From Burkholderia aenigmatica (GTDB lineage Bacteria; Pseudomonadota; Gammaproteobacteria; Burkholderiales; Burkholderiaceae), in the NCBI RefSeq assembly GCF_902499175.1, contig NZ_CABVQC010000039.1, forward strand, positions 1 to 64,000: DNA of 64,000 nucleotides, read 5' to 3'. The stretch's first letter is position 1. Each line of letters opens with the position of its first letter. Below the pieces are notes generated by a model, which saw only the letters and a list, made by a program, of their open reading frames with translations, had not been told where the DNA came from and made no database searches. Positions 28,771-37,808 of the stretch are shown one piece after another. The position numbers were made by a program, and so were the translations under genes.

Positions 28771-29820
28771 TCAAACCAGATACACGGCAACCTCATCCGC
28801 CGTCAGGAACCGCACCAGCGTCACGGACGGATTCTGCGCCGGATGGAACACGCCACCGAAGCCATCCCAGCTCCGCTGGATACCCTTTTCCGTCTCCAGT
28901 GCGATCAGCACGCATTTGCCGTGCTTGCGGTGGCTGCGCAACGGCGCTTCGCCCCACGCGAGCGCAAGGTTGTCGACCAGCACGCCATTCTCATACGCAT
29001 GGGCCTGCAGCCAGTGAAACTCCGAGGTGTCCAGCTCCTCGTCGCCGTTACTCGGCGCAATCGCCTTGCCGACGCACAGCGTCTGCGCGTGTTCGCCGAT
29101 CAGGCGCTGGAGCAGCGTGAACGCGTGGAACGTGTTGTTGATCGCGTGCGCGCTGGCGACGAAGCCGGTGCCTGAAGCCGGCAGCACGACGACGCACTCC
29201 GGTTCGTAGCTCAACGCCGACGCGCGGCATAGAAAGTGCAACTGGTCGGACGGCAAACTGTCGTTGTCGGCTACTTTGTCCAGCAACGCCTGCAGCGCGG
29301 CGTCAGCAATCAGGTCGCCGTGATTGTCACGATCGCGCATCAGCATGGCCATCAGCGGCAAGACGAGCGTATCGACCGCGTCCCGTAACGCATCGACTTC
29401 CCGGCGTTGCTGAGCGTCGAGTGCATCGAGCTGCTGCCGGGCCGCCTGCCAGTCGCGTCGTTCGTCGTCGGTGGCTTCATCGTCGCCCTCCTCGACCGCC
29501 CTTGCGCAAAACGGCGCGAGTTGGGGCAGCCACGCCCCAAGCCTCGCCTGCGCGGCAGGAAACAGGATGCGCGGATCGGCCCCGCGCTCGACGATCGCGC
29601 CACCGAGCAGCGCCAGCAACGCCGCGCGATTCGGATGCAGCGCCGGCAGTTCGGCCGCACACGCGCGCAGGATGGCGTCGGCGCGGGCACGATCCTGCGC
29701 CTGCTCGCGCAAGTCGTCGACTTCGGTCAGTTCGAAGAAGTCGTCCATCGTGAAAAGATCGGCTTCGTCGAGGACGGGCCGGTGCAGGACGGTAAGGAAT
29801 TCAGGTGTGAGCAGCGTCAT
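28771..29820 (-). CDS. Uncharacterised protein, last gene of MoxR-VWA-WGR cluster
   Basis: I do not recognise this 349-residue protein. It is acidic and helical in its first half (many DDFFELTEVDDLREQAQDR-like segments). The second half seems a compact alpha/beta domain with LHFLCRASALSYEPECVVVLP and a C-terminal SVTLVRFLTADEVAVYLV. No signal peptide or membrane helix is seen. The ATG at 29820 is chosen because similarity-like composition begins there; a longer in-frame extension is Arg-rich and unlikely. It follows the giant WGR gene by 89 bp on the same strand, so it is probably the last gene of that operon. Its own 3' end abuts an IS remnant. Confidence 0.7.
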   Translation of the reverse strand: MTLLTPEFLTVLHRPVLDEADLFTMDDFFELTEVDDLREQAQDRARADAILRACAAELPALHPNRAALLALLGGAIVERGADPRILFPAAQARLGAWLPQLAPFCARAVEEGDDEATDDERRDWQAARQQLDALDAQQRREVDALRDAVDTLVLPLMAMLMRDRDNHGDLIADAALQALLDKVADNDSLPSDQLHFLCRASALSYEPECVVVLPASGTGFVASAHAINNTFHAFTLLQRLIGEHAQTLCVGKAIAPSNGDEELDTSEFHWLQAHAYENGVLVDNLALAWGEAPLRSHRKHGKCVLIALETEKGIQRSWDGFGGVFHPAQNPSVTLVRFLTADEVAVYLV

Positions 29821-29909
29821 GGTGGGTGTTGTTGCAAGCAAGAACGATCGACGTTGGCGTGACCGAAGCGGACGGGGCAACGCCCGCCCGCTTCGGTGGC
29901 AAGCGCGCG

Positions 29910-32900
29910 TTACTCCCGCATCCCTTCCAGATCGCGGATCAACTCGCTGGCCGAGATCTCGTCGAGCGTCGACAGCGCATCAGGCTCGCGAATGCTGCCC
30001 CAGTTCGACGGCGCACCGGCCTGCAACGCACCGAGCGCCTGATCCGGATACATGTCGATCGCCCCGACGATGATCCCCGGGTCGAGCGACAGCTCGATCA
30101 CCTTGCCGGCGCCGAGCGGCTTCGTGAAATACCAGATGCAGCCGCCATCCTCCACCTGGCCGCGGCGCCAGCCCTTGTTGACGAGCCCGAGCACGCGGCC
30201 GGTCGGTACCTTGACGCCCTTCCAGCGTTCGAGCAACCGCCCGTTGCGCTCATCGTCGGTCAGGCGGTACACGTCGCGGCCGAGCTGCGCGAACGGCTGC
30301 AGCAGTTCGTAGTCGGCGAACACCTGCCCGAACGCGGCGGCATCGGCCGGCGCGATTTCCAGCGCATGCGGCACACCGATGCGGATCGTCGCGCCTTCCG
30401 GCAACGTGAACGCGTCGTCGTCGGCCGTAGCTGCGGTGCCGTCTTCCGCCACACGGAAGCAGGCCTTCAGCGTGCCGCCGAAGTTGCCGCCGTCGTCGAC
30501 TTCGTACACTCCCCACACGAGGCGCTGCACGAGGTGGCGCACCAGCGGATGCTCGGCGAGAAACGCGCGAAACACCTCGGGCGTCCAGCGGCGGCGCCCG
30601 CACATCGCGACCTCGAGCCGCGCAAGCTGCTGGCTCGCAATGGTGCGCGCATCCTTCTTCAGCAGCTTGAAGCGCTCGACCGCGTCCTTGCCCTTCACCG
30701 GATCGTCGGTCTTCTTCGGTTTCGGCAGGTCCGCCAGCCGCGCGCCGGGCACGCCGTCGGCCCCCGTCTCGCGCACATACGGTTTCAGCGTCTCGTCGAA
30801 GCCGACCTGGAACGCGCGCGGACCGAAGTCGAGCAGCATCGTGCCCTGCGCATCGAGCCCGAGATCCGGCGCAAGGCGATCCTCCAGCTCCTCGGACGAC
30901 AGCCCGCGCGCTTCCGCGATCGCCTCAATCTTCTCGCGCGCGCGGTCCTGCAGCGCGCGGAACTTGACCTTCTGTGCGATGCCATTGAGCAGCATCAGCG
31001 CAACGTCGCTGCCGATCGAGGCCAGCACGTCGAGGCCGGTCGCCGCGCGCGCATGCGCCGATTCGCCGGGCCACGTGCGGATCAGCGGCGTCAGCTTGCG
31101 TGCGGTATCGTCGTTGCCGAACAGGCCCAGCGCGGTCAGCGCCCAGCCTTCCTTGCCCGGCGCGCCGGCATCGAGCCAGGCGTTGAAGCAGTCCCATGCG
31201 AAGTCGGCCAGCGACTCCGCCGTGCATGCGTCCTTCACGACGTCGATGCCGCCGTAGATCTCTTCATTGGTCGGGAACGTCAGCATCTGGCCGAGATGGT
31301 CGAGCGCGTCGTCCGGCAACGCCTTGCCGTTTTTCAGCACCGGTCGGCGCCAGCCGCGCGGCTGCCAGAATTCGGGCAGCTTGCTGCGCTTGGTCGGAAA
31401 ACGGTCGAGCGGGCTCTCGTCGAGCACCGCGCGCACCGCCTGCTGCACCGCGTCGTCGGCATAGCGCGCGGCGACGTCCATCAGCAGCGCCTCGTGGCCG
31501 TTCGCCTGCAGCAAACGCAGCGCGGCGCCGGCGCAGTCGCGCGCTTCGCCCGGCTTGCCGAGCGACGGCGCGATCAGGCCGCTGGCCGCATGCTCGGGAA
31601 ACTTCAGCAGCCACGTACGGCCTTCGTCACGCAACGTCTTCAGCTTCGCAAATGCGCGGGCCGCGATCGGCGCGCATTCGACAGCGCCGTAGTTCAGCGC
31701 ACCGCCGAAATTCTCCGTCGGCTTGCTGCGCACGGCTGCGATGAGGCCGGGCAACGCGGGCAAGCCGAAGGTTGCCATCATCATGTTGACGCCCGCCGTG
31801 CTGAAATCGCCCGCAATCGCATTCCAGATATCGACCGCCACCGCGGCCGGCAACAGCGTCAGGTACTCGGCGCGCAGCGTGTACCAGAAGTACCGCTCGC
31901 GCTTGCGCTCGTCGATCATCCCGCGCCACGCGGCGACGAACGCCGGCGCGTCGCCTTGCCGGATCGCCTTTGCCGCGGCCTCGCCGAGCGGCCCGTAGTA
32001 CTTCTTGCTCGCGTCGAAACCGAGGCCGGCAACCAGCGTCAACGTGTCCTTCGCCGCCTCGGCAAGTCGCTTCGCCTCCCACTGGCCAGGCGTTTTCGCC
32101 TGGTTGCGCTTCGCTTCGTCCCAGCATTCGATCGCCGCCAGTTCGAGCGGCTCCAGCATCAGCGCAGCGGCCTTTTTTTGCCGCGCGGCAAGCCACGGCG
32201 GCGCGGCCAGCACGCCCGGCAATTCGTCGGCCGATGCGACGTCGGCCGGGCCGGCCAGCAGCGCGAGCAGCTTGTCGATCACAGCCTGTGCCGGTGCGTC
32301 GAGCCACGGCCGCAGCCCGTCGACCTGCGCCGCGTGCGCGCGCAGCAGGCGTGTCAGGCTCGGCGTCAGCAGCCCTGCATCCTTGCCGCCCGCGGCCACG
32401 AGCCGCGACAGCGCGACCATGCCCGCCACCGGCCAGCGATCGAGCGACAGCGACAGGCGCGCGAGCGCGCCCTTCGAACCGCTCGCGACCTTGCCCAGCG
32501 CGGCCACCGCGTCGGGCGTGCCGATCGCGGCAAGCCCATCGCCCGCCGCATCGTCGGCGGCGCCGCGTTCCAGCGCATCGAACGCCGCCGCGCCGCGCTC
32601 GCGCAACACGGTCGCGACCATCCGCGACATTCCCCAGAACGAATAGCCAAAGCTGTCGGGCCGGATCTTCGCGGCAACCGCGATCGCGTCGGGGTCGGTC
32701 GCAGTCAGCAGCATCCAGTGCAGCGTCTCGGGCACGTTGCGCTCCGCACCCAGCCGGCGCACCAGTGCATTCGACACGTGCGGCGCGTCGGGCAGCAGCA
32801 GTGCCGGTATCGGCTGGCGGGTCGGGTGCAGCGCCGGCAGTGCGGCCTCGATCCTGTCGACGCAGGCCTGCCAGTCCGCTTCGCTCGCGGCGGCGAGATA

Positions 32901-34172
32901 CTCGCGCAGCGCCGCCTCGCCGCCGAAGATCGGCCCGCGCCAGCTACCGCGCACCGGGCCTTCGACATTCGTCGTGAAACGATGGACGCGGCGCTGCGCC
33001 TGACGGTCGTAGTCGGTGTGCACCTGGATTTTCAACGCGTCGAGCAGCACGTCGATCGCACCCGTCAGGCCGTATTGCGCGATCAGGTAGCCGACGACCG
33101 GCCGGCCGATCGTGGTTTCGCCGTGATAGTCGCCCAGGGTCATCGCGAGCGCGAACAGCGCGGCGTCGGCTTCGGCATCCGCCACCGGCCCGGCGATCGG
33201 CGTGCGCGCGGCCTGCCGGTCGAGCATCCGCTGGACGGCCGGGCGCAGCGCCGCGTCGGTCGCGCCGATGTCGAGCGAGTAACTGTCCTTGTTTTCGATC
33301 TTCAGCCACGCGGCACGCACGTCGAGCACGGTCACCTCGACGGGAAAACGGCGCGACGCAAACGCTTCGCGCTGCATCTGCGGCGACAGGCGCACGGGGT
33401 CGCCGTGCGCAAGCCACGGCGGCGCGCCGGTGTCGGCGACCGCGGGCGCTGCGGGCGCCGGCGCAGCGGCCTCGGTCGCCACCGCCTCGCCAAGCGCCAC
33501 GGCGGTCGCCTGCGCGTGGTCGTGCACGGCGGCCGACGTTCCCCAGCCATACAGCAACCGGCGCGACTTGAGCAGGTCGAACGCCATCGCGGCGCCCTGG
33601 TCACCGACGTTGTAGCGGCGCTTGATCGCAGCGACCGTCAGCCGCTCGCCAGGCTTCATGTCGCCGTTCGCGATCTCCGCGCGCATGGTCTCGACGACGC
33701 GCTCGCACTGGGCATCGAAACTTTCGGCGGCAACGGGCGGCACGGGTGCGGGGTTGGTGGTGGAGGTGGCCGTAGAAGCCGGTGTCGATGCGGCCAGCTG
33801 GGGCGACGGCGTGGGCGCCGTGCTGTTCCCCGCCGTCACCGCCGCGGGTTGCGTACTCGCCGCCGGTTCTGCATCCGTCGATGCCTCCGACACCGCGGAC
33901 GAGCTTGCCGACGGCGCCGCGGCCGGCGGCTTCGCGGCGGTCGCGCCGATGCTGGTGCCAGCCGCCACCGCAACTTCCGCATAGCCCTTGCCGGTCTTCT
34001 CCTTGACGAGCTTGTCGAGCGCGGCGCGCGCTTTCGCGTCGTCCGCGAACGACTTCGTCTGGCTCTGACCCGCGGTGCCGATGCGGCCCCAGCGGATATT
34101 GAGCCCGGAGCCGTCCTGCTCCACTTCCCAGAACTTGCTGGAATTGCCTTCGATCAGTTCAAAACGACGCAT
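29910..34172 (-). CDS. Giant WGR-domain, DUF4132 (MolR/YehI-like) protein
   Basis: A 1,420-residue cytoplasmic protein. The WGR domain occupies about residues 1-80 (RRFELIEGNSSKFWEVEQ, RWGRIGTAGQ, KLVKEKTGKGY). An Ala/Pro/Thr/Ser linker (about 85-160) follows, then a long helical, HEAT-like body. The C-terminal DUF4132 domain (about 1190-1420) has WGVYE, HALEI, FADYELLQPFAQLGRD and WRRGQVEDGG. E. coli YehI and the broken MolR share this layout. WGR domains bind DNA ends or nucleic acids in PARPs; whether this one does is unknown. ATG 34172 has GAGGGAA just upstream. The 168-bp gap before it is the largest in the cluster and could hold a secondary promoter. Confidence 0.85.
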   Translation of the reverse strand: MRRFELIEGNSSKFWEVEQDGSGLNIRWGRIGTAGQSQTKSFADDAKARAALDKLVKEKTGKGYAEVAVAAGTSIGATAAKPPAAAPSASSSAVSEASTDAEPAASTQPAAVTAGNSTAPTPSPQLAASTPASTATSTTNPAPVPPVAAESFDAQCERVVETMRAEIANGDMKPGERLTVAAIKRRYNVGDQGAAMAFDLLKSRRLLYGWGTSAAVHDHAQATAVALGEAVATEAAAPAPAAPAVADTGAPPWLAHGDPVRLSPQMQREAFASRRFPVEVTVLDVRAAWLKIENKDSYSLDIGATDAALRPAVQRMLDRQAARTPIAGPVADAEADAALFALAMTLGDYHGETTIGRPVVGYLIAQYGLTGAIDVLLDALKIQVHTDYDRQAQRRVHRFTTNVEGPVRGSWRGPIFGGEAALREYLAAASEADWQACVDRIEAALPALHPTRQPIPALLLPDAPHVSNALVRRLGAERNVPETLHWMLLTATDPDAIAVAAKIRPDSFGYSFWGMSRMVATVLRERGAAAFDALERGAADDAAGDGLAAIGTPDAVAALGKVASGSKGALARLSLSLDRWPVAGMVALSRLVAAGGKDAGLLTPSLTRLLRAHAAQVDGLRPWLDAPAQAVIDKLLALLAGPADVASADELPGVLAAPPWLAARQKKAAALMLEPLELAAIECWDEAKRNQAKTPGQWEAKRLAEAAKDTLTLVAGLGFDASKKYYGPLGEAAAKAIRQGDAPAFVAAWRGMIDERKRERYFWYTLRAEYLTLLPAAVAVDIWNAIAGDFSTAGVNMMMATFGLPALPGLIAAVRSKPTENFGGALNYGAVECAPIAARAFAKLKTLRDEGRTWLLKFPEHAASGLIAPSLGKPGEARDCAGAALRLLQANGHEALLMDVAARYADDAVQQAVRAVLDESPLDRFPTKRSKLPEFWQPRGWRRPVLKNGKALPDDALDHLGQMLTFPTNEEIYGGIDVVKDACTAESLADFAWDCFNAWLDAGAPGKEGWALTALGLFGNDDTARKLTPLIRTWPGESAHARAATGLDVLASIGSDVALMLLNGIAQKVKFRALQDRAREKIEAIAEARGLSSEELEDRLAPDLGLDAQGTMLLDFGPRAFQVGFDETLKPYVRETGADGVPGARLADLPKPKKTDDPVKGKDAVERFKLLKKDARTIASQQLARLEVAMCGRRRWTPEVFRAFLAEHPLVRHLVQRLVWGVYEVDDGGNFGGTLKACFRVAEDGTAATADDDAFTLPEGATIRIGVPHALEIAPADAAAFGQVFADYELLQPFAQLGRDVYRLTDDERNGRLLERWKGVKVPTGRVLGLVNKGWRRGQVEDGGCIWYFTKPLGAGKVIELSLDPGIIVGAIDMYPDQALGALQAGAPSNWGSIREPDALSTLDEISASELIRDLEGMRE

Positions 34173-34340
34173 CCGTTCCCTCTCACTCGGATCGACGACG
34201 CAGCACGATGCCGCGCCTGCATGCCGTGGCCGCCAGGCAGCCACGACGCCCTCTCGTTCATTCATCCCGCGATCCGTGCATCCTGCACGACGACTCGCGA
34301 TGTCGGGCGCGACCTGCTCGCCCGGTCGACGGTCATGCCG

Positions 34341-36587
34341 TCATTGCTCGACGATGCCCAGCAACAGCAACGTCAGCGAACTCAGTTGCGTCAGTAGCGA
34401 CGCCGGTTGCGCGGCACGCAGGCCGTCGGCCAGCAAGCGCAGCAGGCGGCCCGCGTGAGCGAGGCCGGCCCGCTCCAGCCGCGTGGCCTGCGCCCGCGCA
34501 CGCTCGACCGCGCCGCCGCCCTGATGGCGCATCCCCTGGCGCAGCCACTCGGCCAAGAGCGCCAGCGTGTCCTCCGCGAGCGCGACCAGCTCGGGCAACG
34601 GCGCGCGCCCGCCGGCCAGCGGCAGCGGTTGCGGCGCCGTCGCTTCGGTCTGCAGCACGACGGCGCGCTGTGCGGTCAGCACGGCCAGCGGCCGCATCAC
34701 GGCCGTGCCCGCATGCAGGCGCACGGTGCCCGCCAGTGCGCGCAACGCGCCCCATTCGCCGGCCAGCGCGCGCGCCAGTGCATCGACGGCGCCAGGCGCC
34801 ACGGCGCGATGCGGCAGCGCGAGGTGCAGCACATCGTCGCCGTCCACGCCGGTTGTCGCGGCTTCGCCGTGCGCAAGCCGGGCGTGAAGCACCTGCGCGG
34901 CCGCATCCCAGTGAACCGACCGCACGACCATCGGCTCGAACGCGACGACGTGCAGCGACCCGGCCGCGCCGGCCGCCGCCCCATTCGCCGCCTGTCTCGG
35001 CCGCACGAAATCGGGCAGCGCGTCACGCAGGTACGCCACAAGCGCCGCGATGCCCGGCTGGCGGATCGGCGCGGCCAGATCGTCCCAGGATTTCGGTGAC
35101 AGCGGCAGCACACCCGTCTGTCGTACGCCGGCCGCGATGTCGACCGCACCGTTCGCGCGCCGCTTCGCGGTTTTCGTGACGACCTGCCCGGCCGCGATCT
35201 GCCGCAGCGGAAAACCCGCGACACGGCGGCCGGCCAGATCCTGCGCCCGGCCGCCGGCCGCGACGTCGGCGGCACGCGGCCAGTTTCGCGTGAGCACCAT
35301 CACGGTTTGCGTATCGGGATCGGCGAACAGCACGCTCGCCCCCTCTTCCGCTTCGTCGGCCCACAGCTCGACACCGAGCGACACCAGCCGCAGATGATCG
35401 AGTTCGACCTCGCCCTTCACGCCGATACCGAGCATCTGGCGGGCCGGTACCGCGGCACCGTCGGGCCGCGTCGCGGCGCCCATCGCCGCGCGCAGGCGCG
35501 CCCACAGTTCGGCCAGCACGCGCACGAGCCGCAGCGGCTCGAAACGGCTGCTGCGCGCATGCTGCGCGAGCACGAGCTGCCAGGCTTCGTCGAGCGCGTC
35601 GTCGACCCACTGCCAGCCGCGCTCGCGCAGACGGCCGCGCAACGACTCCACGCGCGCGGCCAGCGCGATCGGCGGCTGGCTCGAACCGTCCAGCCATAGG
35701 GCCTGCACCAGCCCGTCGAGGTCGGCGATCAACGCATGCGCCGCGTCGTCGCGCAGCGGTGAACGGTCGTCGTCGCTCTCCGCTTCATTGCCGGCCGGCG
35801 GGCGCACCTCGACGATCGTCTCCGTTGCGCCGTCGGCCGGTGTGCCGGCCTGGCGAAACGCCCAGACGGCCACCACGACGTGCGCGCAGCCGCTACCCTG
35901 CCGGCAGTCGCAGCGCGCATGCGCGAGCGAGCGCCGCGAGAAGAACCGCACGGTGCACATCGGCAGGCGTGCAATCGGCGACGACTGCACGTCGGACCAC
36001 GGCTGCACGGCCACGACGGGACGCGCGACCGCGAGGCGCGCGGCCTGTTCGAGCACCGACGGCGCGAAACTCGCCGCCAGCGCGGCATCGTCGAAATCGG
36101 CCGGGCTCCATGCGCGATCCGCGGACGACGTGCCGTTCGTGTCGGTGTCCGGTGACGCATCGTCCGGGCCGTCGCGCGTTTCGCCGCGCGTTGCGTCATT
36201 CGGATCGCGGATCGATTCGTCGCGGGGATCGGCCTGCCCCGCCTTGCCGTCTCCGCCTGCATGTCCATCGCCCGACGCAGCCGCATCGGCCGCTTCGTTC
36301 GCCGGCGTACTCGCCTGATAAGCCAGCACCAGCATCACGCGATGCCGGCACATGCCGCTCGCGGTGCAGCTGCACGCCGCATCGCGCAAGGTCCGCCCCG
36401 GCGGCAGGCTGGTCCGCACACCGTCGTCGAACGACGCGTGCACCGTACCGTCGCCGTCGACGGTCAGCGCCGGCATCGCGCCGGCCGCGACATCCTTCTG
36501 TGCGCGCTTGACGAACCCGGCGTTGGCGAGCGCGGTCAGCGCCTCCGGCGTCAGTTCGAGCAGGTCGTCACGCATCGGCGCGCTCAT
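34341..36587 (-). CDS. Double SWIM zinc-finger protein (YehQ-like)
   Basis: A 748-residue protein with two SWIM zinc-finger motifs (CxC-xn-CxH): C72, C74, C80, H82, and C226, C228, C234, H236. A low-complexity acidic linker (about 92-165) separates them. The rest is helical, ending in a Leu-rich region that may be a coiled coil. SWIM domains bind DNA or proteins. E. coli yehQ encodes a SWIM protein in the matching position of the yeh cluster. The start ATG overlaps the stop of the VWA gene (ATGA), so translation is coupled. No catalytic motif is visible. Confidence 0.85.
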   Translation of the reverse strand: MSAPMRDDLLELTPEALTALANAGFVKRAQKDVAAGAMPALTVDGDGTVHASFDDGVRTSLPPGRTLRDAACSCTASGMCRHRVMLVLAYQASTPANEAADAAASGDGHAGGDGKAGQADPRDESIRDPNDATRGETRDGPDDASPDTDTNGTSSADRAWSPADFDDAALAASFAPSVLEQAARLAVARPVVAVQPWSDVQSSPIARLPMCTVRFFSRRSLAHARCDCRQGSGCAHVVVAVWAFRQAGTPADGATETIVEVRPPAGNEAESDDDRSPLRDDAAHALIADLDGLVQALWLDGSSQPPIALAARVESLRGRLRERGWQWVDDALDEAWQLVLAQHARSSRFEPLRLVRVLAELWARLRAAMGAATRPDGAAVPARQMLGIGVKGEVELDHLRLVSLGVELWADEAEEGASVLFADPDTQTVMVLTRNWPRAADVAAGGRAQDLAGRRVAGFPLRQIAAGQVVTKTAKRRANGAVDIAAGVRQTGVLPLSPKSWDDLAAPIRQPGIAALVAYLRDALPDFVRPRQAANGAAAGAAGSLHVVAFEPMVVRSVHWDAAAQVLHARLAHGEAATTGVDGDDVLHLALPHRAVAPGAVDALARALAGEWGALRALAGTVRLHAGTAVMRPLAVLTAQRAVVLQTEATAPQPLPLAGGRAPLPELVALAEDTLALLAEWLRQGMRHQGGGAVERARAQATRLERAGLAHAGRLLRLLADGLRAAQPASLLTQLSSLTLLLLGIVEQ

Positions 36588-37708
36588 CCCTGCACCTTCT
36601 CGGCGAGCCACGCGGCCAGTTGCCCGGGCGTCATCGCACCGACTTGCGCGCCGGCGTTCACGAGCCGCGCGGCCATCTCGCGGTCGTACGCGGGCTCGGC
36701 CGCCGAATCGAGCGCGGCCAGCCCGAGCACGCGCGCGCCGCTCTCGGCCAGCGCCTTCACGCGGCGCACGAGTTCGTAGCCGCTGCTGCCTTCGTAGAAA
36801 TCGCTGACGAGCACGACCACCGTGCGCGCGGGATTCGCGACACAGGATTGCGCATACGCGACGGCCTTCGCGATGTCCGTGCCGCCGCCGAGCTGTACCT
36901 TCATCAGCAGCTCGACCGGGTCGGACACGTCGGCGGTCAGGTCGACCACCGATGTATCGAAGGCCACGAGCCGCGTGCGCATGCCCGGCAATTGCCACAG
37001 ACACGCTGCCATCACCGCGCTGTGGATCACCGAGTTGACCATCGACCCGCTCTGGTCGACGAGCAGCACGATATCCCACGGCTCGACCTGGCGACGCGTG
37101 CGGCTGTTGAAAACCGGCGTGTCGAGATACAGCTTGCGCCGTTCGGGATGCCAGTGGCGCAGGTTCGCGGCCAGCGTGCGCGTGTAGTCGAAATTGCGCG
37201 CCACCTTCACCCGCGAGCGCCGGCGCCGGTCGCGCGTGCCGCTGAAGGCCTGCCGCACCTCGGTCGCCAGCCGCTCCATGATGCGCCGGACGACTTCGGC
37301 CACCAGCCGCCGCGCGGCCGCCAGCACCTCGGGATTCATCAGGTGCTTGGTGTGCAGCACGGCGCGCAGCAGCGATTCGGACGGCTCGATCCGCTCCAGC
37401 ACGTCGAGGTTCGTGACGACTTCGTCGATACCGAAGCGCTCGACCGCATCGCGTTCGAGCCGGTCGATCACCTCTTTCGGAAACAGCGTGTGGATCGTGT
37501 TGATCCAGTCCGGCGTGCTCAGCGCGGACGGCCCAAGGTTGGCACCGCGCTCACCACGCTGCGCGCGGTCGCCGTCGCGACCGTACAGCCATTCGAGTGC
37601 CGCATCGGCGGCCTGCGCATCGGCACCGGGCGTGCCGCACGCGGTTTCGGCCGGTTCGCCGAGCAGCAGCCGCCAGCGTTCGAGCGGACCGGGAATGTTC
37701 AGCGGCAT
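36584..37708 (-). CDS. VWA-domain protein (YehP/CoxE-like)
   Basis: The 374-residue cytoplasmic protein has an N-terminal helical domain (about 1-170) and a C-terminal von Willebrand A domain (about 200-370). The metal-ion-dependent adhesion site is intact: D-x-S-x-S in LLVDQSGSM, DTSVVDLT, and the Thr in GGGTDIAKA. VWA proteins of this type pair with MoxR-family AAA+ ATPases, as in ViaA-RavA and NorD-NorQ. The ATPase partner is the first gene of this same cluster. It overlaps the SWIM gene and follows the DUF5682 gene after a 100-bp gap that contains a strong hairpin. Confidence 0.9.
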   Translation of the reverse strand: MPLNIPGPLERWRLLLGEPAETACGTPGADAQAADAALEWLYGRDGDRAQRGERGANLGPSALSTPDWINTIHTLFPKEVIDRLERDAVERFGIDEVVTNLDVLERIEPSESLLRAVLHTKHLMNPEVLAAARRLVAEVVRRIMERLATEVRQAFSGTRDRRRRSRVKVARNFDYTRTLAANLRHWHPERRKLYLDTPVFNSRTRRQVEPWDIVLLVDQSGSMVNSVIHSAVMAACLWQLPGMRTRLVAFDTSVVDLTADVSDPVELLMKVQLGGGTDIAKAVAYAQSCVANPARTVVVLVSDFYEGSSGYELVRRVKALAESGARVLGLAALDSAAEPAYDREMAARLVNAGAQVGAMTPGQLAAWLAEKVQG

Positions 37709-37725
37709 GGCAGGACTCGTGGAAA

Positions 37726-37754
37726 CCGCGCCGCGTGGTGCCGTGACGGCGCGG
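37726..37754. other. Hairpin between DUF5682 and VWA genes
   Basis: A perfect 8-bp inverted repeat (CCGCGCCG ... CGGCGCGG) with a 13-nt loop lies in the 100-bp gap between the DUF5682-like stop and the VWA start. There is no T-run, so it is not a classical terminator. It could pause transcription or stabilise one half of the mRNA. Confidence 0.45.
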
Positions 37755-37808
37755 CCTCGGGGTGAAGGAAGGAGAAGCCGGGCGCGCGGCGGCCCGTCGA
37801 TCGGCGCG

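Noticed and set aside
29826..34397. Very long open frame on the plus strand opposite the WGR gene
   Set aside because: Product is Arg-rich without any family; the minus strand has WGR and DUF4132 domains.
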